DNA of 35,130 nucleotides from Chara braunii. Taxonomy: Eukaryota > Streptophyta > Charophyceae > Charales > Characeae. Shown here piece after piece: positions 1 to 9,108 of the stretch. The stretch is from assembly GCA_003427395.1 (NCBI GenBank), contig BFEA01000032.1:4548046-4583175 (forward strand). Direction: 5' to 3'. The notes beneath the pieces were generated by a model, which worked only from the letters and a program-made list of their open reading frames with translations, had not been told where the DNA came from and searched no databases. How positions within the stretch are numbered: position 1 is the first letter of the stretch; each line of letters starts with the position of its first letter. Position numbers and translations under genes: made by a program.

Positions 1-52
1 CCCACCAATAGATGGAGCCTCCCCGAGAGTGCTAGCGGTGTCTGCTCTTACC

Positions 53-90
53 CTGTCTCTTATACACATCTAGATGTGTATAAGAGACAG
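53..90. other. Nextera/Tn5 mosaic-end junction adapter (artefact)
   Basis: Two 19-bp Tn5 mosaic ends sit head to head with no spacer: CTGTCTCTTATACACATCT at 53-71 and its exact reverse complement at 72-90. This 38-bp arrangement is the known circularisation junction of Nextera mate-pair libraries, so it is synthetic and not genomic. The bases on its two sides (1-52 and 91 onward) were probably kilobases apart in the genome, or were joined by one untrimmed read. Confidence 0.97.
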
Positions 91-149
91 GTTTAGGGGT
101 GGTGCTGTGTCACCAGCCAAGCACCAAATCCCCATTTCTCCACAAGGCC

Positions 150-223
150 GCGACCTTGTTCTATTAGTACGTAAAGCAGTGTGACCGCGACCTTGTCCTA
201 TTAGTACGTAAAGCAGTGTGACC
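150..223. repeat. 37-bp tandem duplication
   Basis: Two adjacent 37-bp copies (150-186 and 187-223), both starting GCGACCTTGT, differ by a single T/C. The close match points to a recent duplication, or to an error next to the adapter junction 60 bp upstream. Confidence 0.9.
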
Positions 224-294
224 ACTGGCGTGCCTAAAACCACAAATCCCGCTTTCCCGAATCCGCATACTTTGTGGTTTTAGGGTGGCAGTGT
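223..294. repeat. inverted repeat / hairpin
   Basis: The arms CCTAAAACCACAAA (233-246) and TTTGTGGTTTTAGG (271-284) are perfectly complementary over 14 bp with a 24-base loop. Imperfect pairing continues outward to about 223 and 294. It could be the terminus of a fold-back element or a transcribed hairpin; no target duplication was found. Confidence 0.75.
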
Positions 295-940
295 GAGCAT
301 GACCTGAGTCTGGCCAACTTGCCAGATCTTGTAGCTCTGCATAGCATATTCTTTTGGATTATTTTTTTTTTTATTCTGTTTTTAAGTTTTTTCGCTCAGG
401 CTGTCCAAGACCTTGCCTAGAGACCGCCTTCCCTGGGCACCTGAGCAGTCTTAAGCCACCAGTACACCCAGGCCTGGAGGCGCCTTACTGCGCGCCAAGC
501 TTTTCCTAACAGCCAGTGGCGCACTTCCTTTCTTTTTTGGCTGGCGCTGCCAGCAATTGTGGTCCGGTAGGCTGAGCCTCATAAATTTTTGTAGGTGACG
601 AGTCACATTTCAACAAGGCTGGGGCCACGTACTGGCCGTTCAAACAGTCCTGGAAGCTGGACTGGTAGGCTAGGTGAGCCGTTCCAAGGAGCACATCTAA
701 CACTTCGGGATTGGTTTTGGACTGCTCAGAAACCGCAGTTCAAACCACCAGTACTTCGCCCAGCTATTGATGCAGAGCCTAAGTTTGCCCTACGAGCCGA
801 AAAAAAAAAAGCAACGTGGGCCTGCTTTTGGCTGGTGCCGCCAGCCATTTCGGTCCGCCAAAAATGTGGCGCGTTAAAGTGGAAGGCCCGCAGCTCATGT
901 ATGGTCCAAGTACTGGTGGTTCAAGACCACATCTTCCAGA

Positions 941-1048
941 TGTGAGTTTGGTCGCCCTAAGATCCTGTACTTGGGTCGTGAGATCTCAAAGGATGGAGGA
1001 AGGCCAAAAGAAGCAGAAGTTGCGGCTATAAGGGAGTGGCCTAGACCT
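941..1048 (+). pseudogene. Ty3/gypsy reverse transcriptase fragment
   Basis: One frame of 36 codons reads CEFGRPKILYLGREIS, then KDGGRPKEAEVAAIREWPRP, and ends at a TAG (1049-1051). This matches the conserved end of the gypsy RT palm and thumb (KCEF..., YLGH.vs..G, RPdp.KV.AI..WP.P). The piece is far shorter than a complete RT, which runs to about 200 residues or more. The catalytic YXDD region is not recognisable upstream and the following SFLGL..YYR motif is missing. An upstream frame (about 905-940, ...DHIFQM) may be the preceding residues, shifted by one base. It is a relic with no evident function. Confidence 0.72.
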
Positions 1049-2118
1049 TAGCCTCGTTCCACACCACTAGAGAACTCTTGAGTTTCAAGTGCGCCCTAAT
1101 CACAAAATTGTGATTAATTTACACTACGCCGCCTCGTTGTTCCATGTGCAATAGAGGCCGCCCTTGAAAAAGTCGCACTCGAAACAAAAACACCCTGGCT
1201 CCCCTTTGTGCGAATACCTGCTGGCGGCCATGCCATCCAGTAGGCCGGCACCTGGCTGAAAAGATGTCTGCCTGTGGTCCGGTGTTTGGGACTCGACGGA
1301 CCCGCCTGGGGAGGGGTCAGATGCGAGCACGCACACACAGGGTTTTGAAATTTAAAGTTTTGATCGGCGCAGTGTGGGGCCCCACAGCGTCGATAATTGG
1401 CATAGCCTCCGAAGTGGACATCGGTCTGTGTGTACTTCGACGCATGCCTATGTGCTGGACGGTGCAGTTTTGCTTCACCGCGAGCTGTTTGTTGTGGCTT
1501 TGGCTTGCGGATACTGCCATCTCCGAGGTGGACATCAGTCCGTCTGTACTCTGATGCATGTGCGTGTGCTTCTTCATGGAGGACGTGGAGTTTGTCGCGA
1601 TATCTGCAGAGGGCTCTGCACCGTGCATGTACTCCAACGCGCCGCTGCAACGGTCGCCCCGAGAGTGTTCTGAAACGGGCTGCACCACGGGGGATTCAAG
1701 CTCAGGTCTGTGCACTGCTGTGCGGCGCGGTGCGACCGGGAGCGCCACGCCACTCCGCCAGCAGCCTCCGCCGCGTGCCCACGATGCTTCCTTGGCTTCG
1801 ATTTTTGTCGGTGCGTTCTTAGGCGATTTCACATGCGCATATGCATTGGGCGATGGTGGTTGGGGATGCTTCTACTAAGTGCGTGGTGTATATCCTAAGT
1901 GGCCATCGACGTGCAAGCTTCCACTTGGGCGCTCTTCCAACTTTGCCAATTAGGGAAAGTTGTCTTCGGCTTTGGGCTTTGTCCAAGTGGTGTCGCAGGT
2001 TGGCACGCTGGCGAAGGGGAGACTATCGTTGGAAGAAGGATGATGTCCATGAGATTTTGGCCAAAGTTAACATATTTACGTCTCCAAGATGAACATTTTG
2101 TTTTTTTTTTTCTATTTT
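1049..2118. other. non-coding stretch with a degenerate ~113-bp duplication
   Basis: No gene is recognised. Around 1410-1640 two diverged copies about 113 bp apart share GTGGACATC...GTCTG(T)GTAC and a following GATGCATG/GACGCATG block. Many overlapping short open frames occur on both strands because of base composition. None resembles a known protein. Confidence 0.5.
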
Positions 2119-2206
2119 TTCAAGACATACATATAAAAAAGAAGAATCAAAATAGGAATTGATCAATTCCTATTTTGATTCTTCTTTTTTATATGTATGT
2201 CTTGAA
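2119..2206. repeat. perfect 88-bp palindrome
   Basis: Bases 2119-2162 and 2163-2206 are exact reverse complements with no spacer, centred on GATC. Each arm contains ACATACATATAAAAAAGAAG and AATAGGAATT. A spacer-free 44-bp perfect arm is unstable in most hosts and would extrude as a cruciform. It may be a recent fold-back insertion or an artefact of inverted joining in library or assembly. No flanking target duplication is visible (a T-rich run on the left, GGTTGGTTGGG on the right). Confidence 0.95.
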
Positions 2207-2868
2207 GGTTGGTTGGGAATCACGGGCGGAAAGGGAGGAGCGTGTTCTCACGTGGAGTGGGAGGAGGAAGATCGTTCAAGTGCGAGCATCTGGAAGGGGC
2301 TGTGATGATGTTTTCTGCTCCGACTAGTTGATGGGCTCATTCTACAGGGGAAGGTAGCTACGATGAAAAGACTATGGTGATCGTGGTACTGTTCTTGTTT
2401 CTTCGTACGGGTGCATCTGCACCGCCTTTGTCCGATAATACTGGTTAGAGTAACAAGGGGACCAGCCGCAGCTTCGCCCGCGGCAGAGTCTGAAGCGGGA
2501 GGCAGAAGTGAGAGGTTCAGTTGTGGAGGAGGGATGGAAAGATGGGGAATGCGAGAAAAGATTCAATTCTGCGATTGACGAAGTGAGGAATGTGTCGAAG
2601 CAATCATCAGATAGGAATGAGCAGGTTGAAGAATGAATGAAGTATGCAATGCCCCAACGACGAATGAAGTAGAAGCTGAATGCCCAAAAGAATCATTTGA
2701 TAACAGTGTAGAGCGAACACAATGTCATTGTTTGGGAAAGGACAATCTGGAAAAAGAAATGTAGAGGACAGTTTGTATCTGCCTTTTTGCGCTTGTGGTT
2801 GGGTTTGTTGCAGCAGTCCGCCTGAGTCGCCGCATTCCTTATGATGTTGTTGAAGCTATTGCTGGTCT
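2207..2868. other. flank of the Helitron second ORF
   Basis: No convincing gene is present. Short open frames on the minus strand carry many stops and continue the low-complexity S/P/H-rich composition of the neighbouring Helitron ORF. The element's 3' end may lie here, but I could not fix a CTRR end with its short upstream hairpin. Confidence 0.4.
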
Positions 2869-3790
2869 TCATCTCGGACGACCGAAAGAGCTTGGACGCT
2901 GGAGGAAAACTTTTCGGACTATGTCTGCCCTGTAGATCTGGAAGGGAGGTAGTTGACATTGTGCCTCGCGGTGATGGACGGCGACCCAGGTTCGGGGGGA
3001 GTGGGGAATGTTGTATATCGAGAGCGTGTGGCGGGAAGCGAGTATGTCGTGAATCATTGCTGTTGCATGTGTACATCCCCATTGTTCGAGCGGGTGCCAC
3101 CATTGAGTGTCTGTTTCGTGAGTTGGTAGGAGAAGGGGGGGCGGTGTGGGTTGTGCAGAAGCGATGAAGGAATATTTGTGGTAAGCGTCGAGTATTCGAT
3201 CATGTCAGTACTTTGCGAGGCTTGTGCGAGATCCTGTAGATCGGTAATGGTCACGCCGAAGAAGTTGTAAGAGAAATGTTTTGGAGCGGGTGAATGTTGT
3301 ATTTGCAGAGGGATGAGGTGGAGGGCGATTCAGTTCTTGATCACGATTCTGCTTGTACGAAGTGAAAAAGGCGTGGAAAGAGGGGGAGAAAGCGGCATGA
3401 TCTGTCGGCGGTAAATCTTCCCAAAGAATCTGGTCAATTATATGATTTATAGGGTCAAGATGAAGCACGTGGTGCCACCCGTCCCATTTGTTGTACTCTT
3501 GGGGGTCGTCCTCTGGAGTGGATTTGTGATTGGTAGTGCGGTCGAACATGTGTGCGAGTAGCGGAAGGTGTTGTTACAATTGCAAGTTTCCTTGCAGTAG
3601 GTACTGAGATGTCAAGTTGGCTGAGAGTAACGTCGTTTAAACCATGATGGTCAAGAGAAGAAGGATCACTCAGGAGAGATGATGAAGGAGATGTAGATTG
3701 AAGTGTAGCAGTCGAAGGAGTTGCAGGCGATGAAGGTGGAGGTGTATGTGTGAATAGTCTGTTGCAGGTGGAGTTGTGGATGTATGAGTA
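2869..3790 (-). pseudogene. unrecognised ORF downstream of Helitron helicase
   Basis: From 3549 to 2869 one minus-strand frame is open except for a single TGA (3205-3207), giving about 225 residues. It is rich in W, H and P, with WHHVLHLDPINHIIDQILWE, FHAFFTSYKQNRDQEL, WWHPLEQWGCTHATAMIHDI and a basic C-terminus (VRKVFLQRPSSFGRPR). Upstream, in another frame (about 3760-3470), there is a Ser/Thr/Pro-rich stretch that may be its N-terminal linker. I do not recognise the family. It lies 0.4 kb behind the helicase on the same strand, so it may be a second Helitron gene; some Helitrons carry RPA-like or protease ORFs, but I see no such motif. It could also be a captured host fragment. Confidence 0.45.
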
Positions 3791-3921
3791 GCAGCTGCAG
3801 TCGCGATTGTTTGCGTGTTGTCATTTTTGTCAGGGAGAGTTCTAGTTTTTTTCGCTGGTGACGCCTTCGTTGAAATACATGCACACAGAACCACGCAAAA
3901 CGGGGAACAATCATATGAGTA

Positions 3922-5590
3922 TTACGCCATGATCTCTTTGTATACAATGTTTGTTGATCGGTTAGCATCGTTGAGAAGCGCAAAACGAATGTGGGATGGG
4001 TCTCCGACACGAGAAGCAGCACCGTAGAGTTGGTCGTGGGCAAAGGCGTGTTGTTGAAGATGAATTCCCTCGTTTTTGATGGATTGGTCTTGGGATTTGT
4101 TGATAGTTATAGCAAATGCGGGCCGGACAGGGAATTGTCTTCTTTGCCAAGGGAAAGGACTGCTTTGATCGGTGATAGTCAACAAATAGCGTGGAAGGAG
4201 AACCGGTCGCAGCGAAGGAAGGGTGCGTGCACGCAGGAGCCTATTGTTGGTAATCTCATCAACGATCAAATATGTGTCGTTGCACAAACCATTTCGCATG
4301 GCGATGTTTCGCAAGACAATTATGGATGTCCATTTTTTCATTTGGAAAATGTGTGGTGGAAGCGAGGAGAGGTCCAAGGTGTTGAGAGTGTCTGTAGAGA
4401 TGCCAGGGTAGTTGTCATTTTGGAGGAGTGTATCGGCACTGAGAGATGTGATTAGAGGCCCTGAAAATTGATTTAATATGATAGTGTTGAGTGTGGCGAC
4501 CGTTTTGTTTTTTTGTGCTAGGATCAGGCGTTCAGCGAGCCATTGAGGGTTGTTCGAATTTGTTGAGAGGGAAGGAAAGGTCCATCCAATAAGGTTCGTT
4601 GTTCCTGCATGAAGACAAAGGTGAGGCGGGAGTTCAATGGTGTCAGGTGTTGTGTTATGTGGGGCAAGAAGTTCGATATTGCCAAGCTGCAGCAACCATG
4701 TGGCGTAATCACGTGCTTCAGCGGTGTTGCTTTGGCTCAACACACACATATTTTCAGAAAGGTGCATTGTCTCAAAGCAATGCCACAATTTAAAGGATTT
4801 TATACATGCGTCGATTGTCTGTGCGCGGGTTCCTTTTGTGATGACATGGAGAATTTGTCGGAAATCACCTGCAAGAACGATAATTTTACCTCCAAATGGT
4901 TCGTCGGATGAACAAATATCTTGCAAAGTCTTATCGAGTGCTTCAATGTGGTATTTGTGCTGAAATTGTGCATCATCGGTGTTTCGTGCCAGAGGATGAC
5001 AGTGGTCATTCTTATGAGTTGTGCCAAGCGCTTTGTTTGGGAATGTCAAAAGTTGACGTTTCTGTAGGTGTGAGCGGTGCTTTGAAGCGAGAATGAAAAG
5101 TACGGCCGTCATCCAAAAGAGTGGTTGCGATGCCGCTAGATGCAACAACAAATGCTACCTGGTCATGGAGGCGTATATGTGCTAGTATGGTATTGATAGA
5201 GAATGTTTTACCGGTCCCTGCAGGTGCATCGACAAATAGACAAAGAGGTTCGACATTTTTTGCAGCATTAACGACACATTGGAATATTCCATGTTGTGAT
5301 GGTGTCAATTGCGGGAGATTTATATCAGACTTACGTTACAGTTCTTGTTTATCGTTTGATATCTCATCATCTATCATCCTGGGAATTTCTTCTCGATGTG
5401 GTCTTTATGAAAGGTGAGTTGCTTCATTTCGATCTGTGGGAGCGGGCGGGTTAAGACCAACGTCTTCAAGCTCTTTTCCTTCTTTTTGTAGGCGGTTTTC
5501 GATGTCCATGAATAGCATGGCTTTTAGAACACCGTCCGAGACATGTGTTGTGACGAGGTCTCTACGGAAGTCGTCAATCATACGGTGTCA
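3922..5590 (-). pseudogene. Helitron PIF1-like helicase region
   Basis: The helicase half of RepHel belongs to SF1B (PIF1 family). Walker A reads APAGTGKTF (5201-5227). Motif Ia follows as VVASSGIATTLLDDG. A frameshift near 5030 leads to ILWHETPMMH, where the usual Walker B DEAP has become HETP, and another near 4960 leads to GGKIIVLAGDFRQILHVI (the usual LPVI is LHVI). The last frame is long (to 3922) and contains FPVRPAFAITINKSQ and QLYGAASRVGD, matching the C-terminal PIF1 motifs FPvrlAfAmTiNKSQGQ and QLYvAlSRv. It ends ...NIVYKEIMA. Stops interrupt the linker between Rep and helicase (for example TGA 5588-5590). The substituted Walker B acid and the frameshifts mean it is inactive. Confidence 0.88.
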
Positions 5591-8010
5591 GTGCGTTTCG
5601 AATAGTTCGTTAGGGTCGATCAGAGCACAGTGTAGAACGATATGAACAAAAAGATAACGCACCATTGGTGATGCTAACGTGAAAATAGCATCATCGAGAA
5701 CAACATCGAATTGTGTGTTATCGTTGAGAAGACTCAATGCTTTGTATGCAGTTTGGAATGTTGGATGGACCTCATCATTGACTGTACACAAGTTTTCGAA
5801 TGATGTCACATCGCGAGAATGAGGACAATTGAGCAGCATGCGGAGGTAGAACGTGTCACCTGCATTTGAATGTATGGTATGGATCGTCCAATTATATTGG
5901 CGGAGCATTTTCTGAGAACCCACTCTTTCTTTTTTTGGTCAAACTGGAATTTATGAACCATGTCTTTATAGAGCGGTTTACTATCTTCAGGATCATGGAG
6001 TCGTGCAACGTTTCACTTGAACCATGTGGTGAGTTCGGTTTCCGATGGTGGATTGTGTGCTATTTGTTGAGCGTGATGTTGTTTAAAGTACGCGCGTTGT
6101 TTATTTTTTGTATGATCCGGCAGTGCAGTCACAGGAGGATAGTGTTCTAATAGCGAAAATTCGAGGATTCGCCAACACGCCTTAACAACGCGGATTTATC
6201 GCTTATCTTGATATGTTTGTATTTCGTCATTATTGTCAATGGCCTCAGTGACCATTGCACGATCGGGTCCTTTGAAAATATACTTAAACATGTATCGGCA
6301 AGCTGCTGTCGACGCACATATTTTGGTATTAAGGTGACATCGATATCGGAGGAGGAGATACGGGTTGTAAGGTACCACCCATGAGTTATCGATTTGATCA
6401 CCGCGATGGATTGCAGTAATTCCTCCATCTGATGGTGAAGGGCAGTGATAAATGGGATATCATGTTTCTTCGTTCCAGGTGGTTCGGTCTGAAAAGTCTT
6501 TGGGGAAGTAATGTGTGCAGCGATCGTTGTGCATGTTGGAAACTTGCGGATTATGTGCACCACACGGGTTGTGGATCATGTGAGTTAGGACGAGGTCGCG
6601 TAATTTGGCATTCTGCGGCAGTTCAACACAGATGATGCTATCTATTTGTTTAGGGGTGGAAACCTTGACATTTTCTTCAAGGAGAACGATTATGTGAGCA
6701 TGTGGGAGGCCACATTTTTTGAACTCTACAGAATAGACATATGCAGCGGTTGCACCGAAGATGTGAGAAGAATGAATGTCATGTATGAGCTATTGAAGAT
6801 ATCCTTTAAAAACACAAGCCAACAAATCCGGTCTATCTGCAGGTTGCTGATTAGGAAGAAGGGCGTGTTCGATTTCCGACTAGTGAGAATTACACGTTAT
6901 TGTAATAAAGAGGTCCGGGGCACCGAGTTGTTGGACGACAGCCATTGCATCCTTGTACCGTCGATGCATATCATGAGGACCTCCGATGAAAGTTGCAGGT
7001 AAAATAATATGTTGGCCAACGATTTCAGCATTATCATAACTCATGAGATGATTACGGAGGTTTTGGTAAAGTTCGACATGGATCTCTTTTTGGTGCAGAC
7101 GGTCGAATAGAAGGCGTTCATTCTCGATTTCTGCAAAGGTCATGCATACGTATTCTTGAAAGAGTCGGGATGCATGGAAAATCGTTGTCCGTTCTGTTGG
7201 ACGTGTATTAAGATGAAAAGCATAAAATTCACGTGTTGTGATGTTGTGAATCTTAAAATTAGAACATGTACTTTCTTCAGCAGCCCATCCATTCTCGCCT
7301 GAGGGGAAGAGCAGAACATAATGCAGCGGATCAAATGCTCGATTCGTGTCAACAATAGCTACAGTGCCACCAGTTTGGCGATGTATCACAATTTCACGTG
7401 AGAGGCTCATCTTGCATAAGGATACAAAGTTCTTCCAATCCCTCTGACTTGTTATATCTGCGCGGATGTTCGGTTGATGGACGCACATCAGGATTGATAA
7501 CAATTTTACGATTTTCTATCATATGGTCTAAAAATCCAAAGATCGTAATGAAATCTTGAACCCAACAGTTGCATCGGCAAAGGAGATAGTGCAGGTTTCA
7601 TAGGAGGGATTTTATTTATTGTGTTGTGGTCAGCGGCATGTCTGGTGGCATATTGAATCCATGGAGGCGAAAATTTATCGTATTGTTTTGGTCAATGGGG
7701 TCGTACATGTAAGTTTGAGCGAAAGATGACTGTTGGTTCTCCTGCGGCATGAGAGGTCCCAAAAAGTGTCGCAGTTGTCCTTCGATTCTGAGCATTCCTT
7801 GCCAATGTCCGGGCGACATTTGTGTTTCTTTGACAGTATGAGACGCGAGGGCAAGTGCATTATTAAACTGTCGTGTTCGTAATCGAGGGAGTTGGCCATA
7901 GTGATCGTCATTTTTCCACAGACAAAGAATCCGGTCAGCAAGACTGACCGGGTCAGGGTATGTCCAGAGTGGTGGTTGAAGTTTGCCTCGGAGACAACAT
8001 AGTGAAGTCC
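5591..8010 (-). pseudogene. Helitron Rep (HUH endonuclease) region
   Basis: The reading frame starts near CCLRGKLQPPLW (about 8000), a match to the Helitron CC..GKv motif. RIEGQLRHFLGPLMPQ and VQDFITIFGF follow. After a frameshift near 7415 come LFPSGENGW, REFYAFHL and LGAPDLFITITCNSH. The next codon, normally Trp, is TAG (6880-6882). The metal-binding motif GLPHAHIIV is intact (HAH at 6694-6702), and both catalytic tyrosines survive in RYMFKYIFKGPDRAMV. Other in-frame stops are TAA 7616-7618, TAG 6790-6792, TGA 6460-6462 and TAA 6196-6198. A second frameshift falls near 5880, before GDTFYLRMLL. The catalytic residues are kept but the protein cannot be made in full. Confidence 0.88.
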
Positions 8011-8430
8011 AAGTGCGTTCGTGAGGCTATTTTTCTGCTTTGCAATATGTGCAGCATGTTCTGTCGTCGAGAGTTACGATCTAGATTAGAAAGTGCTAAA
8101 CAAAAAGTGTGGATGTGTAAAGGCGTGCGCTGTGGATATGGGGCTAAATATTATCTGCGTGTCTTTGTTTGTACCGACGCTGACATTCTCTGTGCATGTG
8201 ACGTGATCTGTATCCGGCGTGTTGTGAACTTTGAGCTAAGGCGGAGCAGATCAGACGGACGTGTGGGAATGTGAAGATATGAACATGGAAAGAACAAAGC
8301 AGAAGACGCATGTTACCAACGACAAATGAAACCAACAGATGTTATTTGAGAAAATTTAAAATAAATTCGCACCTAAAAAAATGCAAGGAAAATAATAAAT
8401 CGTCGGACCACTCAATTGAATGATAATATC
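8011..8430. other. probable Helitron 5' flank, no gene
   Basis: This lies upstream (minus strand) of the recognisable Rep start. The 5'-TC end of the element should be here or beyond, but I could not place it. No other gene signal is seen. Confidence 0.35.
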
Positions 8431-8907
8431 TGAAGGTTGTCAGCGTTTTTTTAAGAAAAAAAAAGCAAACGGAATTGAGCCAGTTTGTGTGGACTCCCCT
8501 ATGATGATATCTCAAGGCTGTCATTTTTTTTTTCCCTTTTTCGGTATCCCGTTTCCCATCCTTTCCGAGACTTGCCTTTGCATCCTTCCTTCAAATCGAA
8601 CTTCCCCTGGAAACTCACTGAGCTCGCATGGTTGAACGGCACAGGGAAGCGCGTCACACTTTTTTTTTTTAACCTAAAAATAAAGAAACACCCCTCGTGG
8701 CCAAACAGCACAGCCAAAGACGCCGATCTCTTTGTTACCATAAAAAAAAAAACACCCCTTGCCCCCCCCCCAAAAAAAAACACAAAAGACAGACAGGGCG
8801 CACTAATCAAACCCTGAAATCCAACTGACACAGCCCTCGTGGCTAAACGGGACAACGAAAGGTGTCCCGTGTTTTTTTTTTACAAAAAAAAAAAAAAACA
8901 TATGATC
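8431..8907. repeat. poly(A)/poly(T)-studded low-complexity region
   Basis: There are at least six homopolymer runs of 8-15 A or T and a C10 run followed by A9 near 8763-8781. A short motif of the form CTCGTGG(C/T)(C/T)AAACRGSAC recurs at about 8694 and 8834, with a weaker copy at 8622. No gene is supported. The pattern suggests accumulated A-tailed retroelement ends or a degenerate tandem unit. Confidence 0.5.
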
Positions 8908-9108
8908 GAGGCTATCCCTCCATCCCGGCTTTGCTCTTGCGATTCCGCACTCCTCTCCATATACTCCATCCCATCCTTTCGTCCAGACTCCACTCTTGCG
9001 ATCCCGACCCTCCTCTCCCTATCTTCCATCCCATCCCTCCATCCCGACTTCGGTTTTGCGATCCCATCCCTCCATCCCGACTTCGGTCTTGCGATCCCAA
9101 CCCCCCAC
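8908..9108. repeat. pyrimidine-rich minisatellite (~60-bp then 34-bp units)
   Basis: The phrase TCTTGCGAT(C/T)CC recurs at about 8935, 8993, 9054 and 9088, with CCATCCCGACTTCGG and CTCCTCTCC blocks between. Spacing is about 58-60 bp and then 34 bp. The array stops exactly where the LTR-like repeat begins (TG at 9109). Confidence 0.7.

Larger units (their letters stand above)
2869..8010 (-). mobile_element. degenerate autonomous Helitron (RepHel type)
   Basis: Reading on the minus strand from about 8010 down to 3922, the Helitron_like_N region, the HUH Rep endonuclease, the two-tyrosine motif and a PIF1-family helicase follow in canonical order. A second, unrecognised ORF runs to 2869. Helitrons are rolling-circle DNA transposons whose Rep nicks DNA through HUH and Tyr residues while the helicase unwinds it. 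Several stops and frameshifts make this copy non-autonomous. The 5'-TC and 3'-CTRR termini were not located, so the limits given are those of the coding remnants, and the true element is probably longer on both sides. Confidence 0.85.

Noticed and set aside
2119-2206. Palindrome as the Helitron 3' terminal hairpin
   Set aside because: Helitron end hairpins are short (about 16-20 bp) and sit roughly 10 bp before CTRR. This one is 88 bp, has no spacer, and has no such end beside it.
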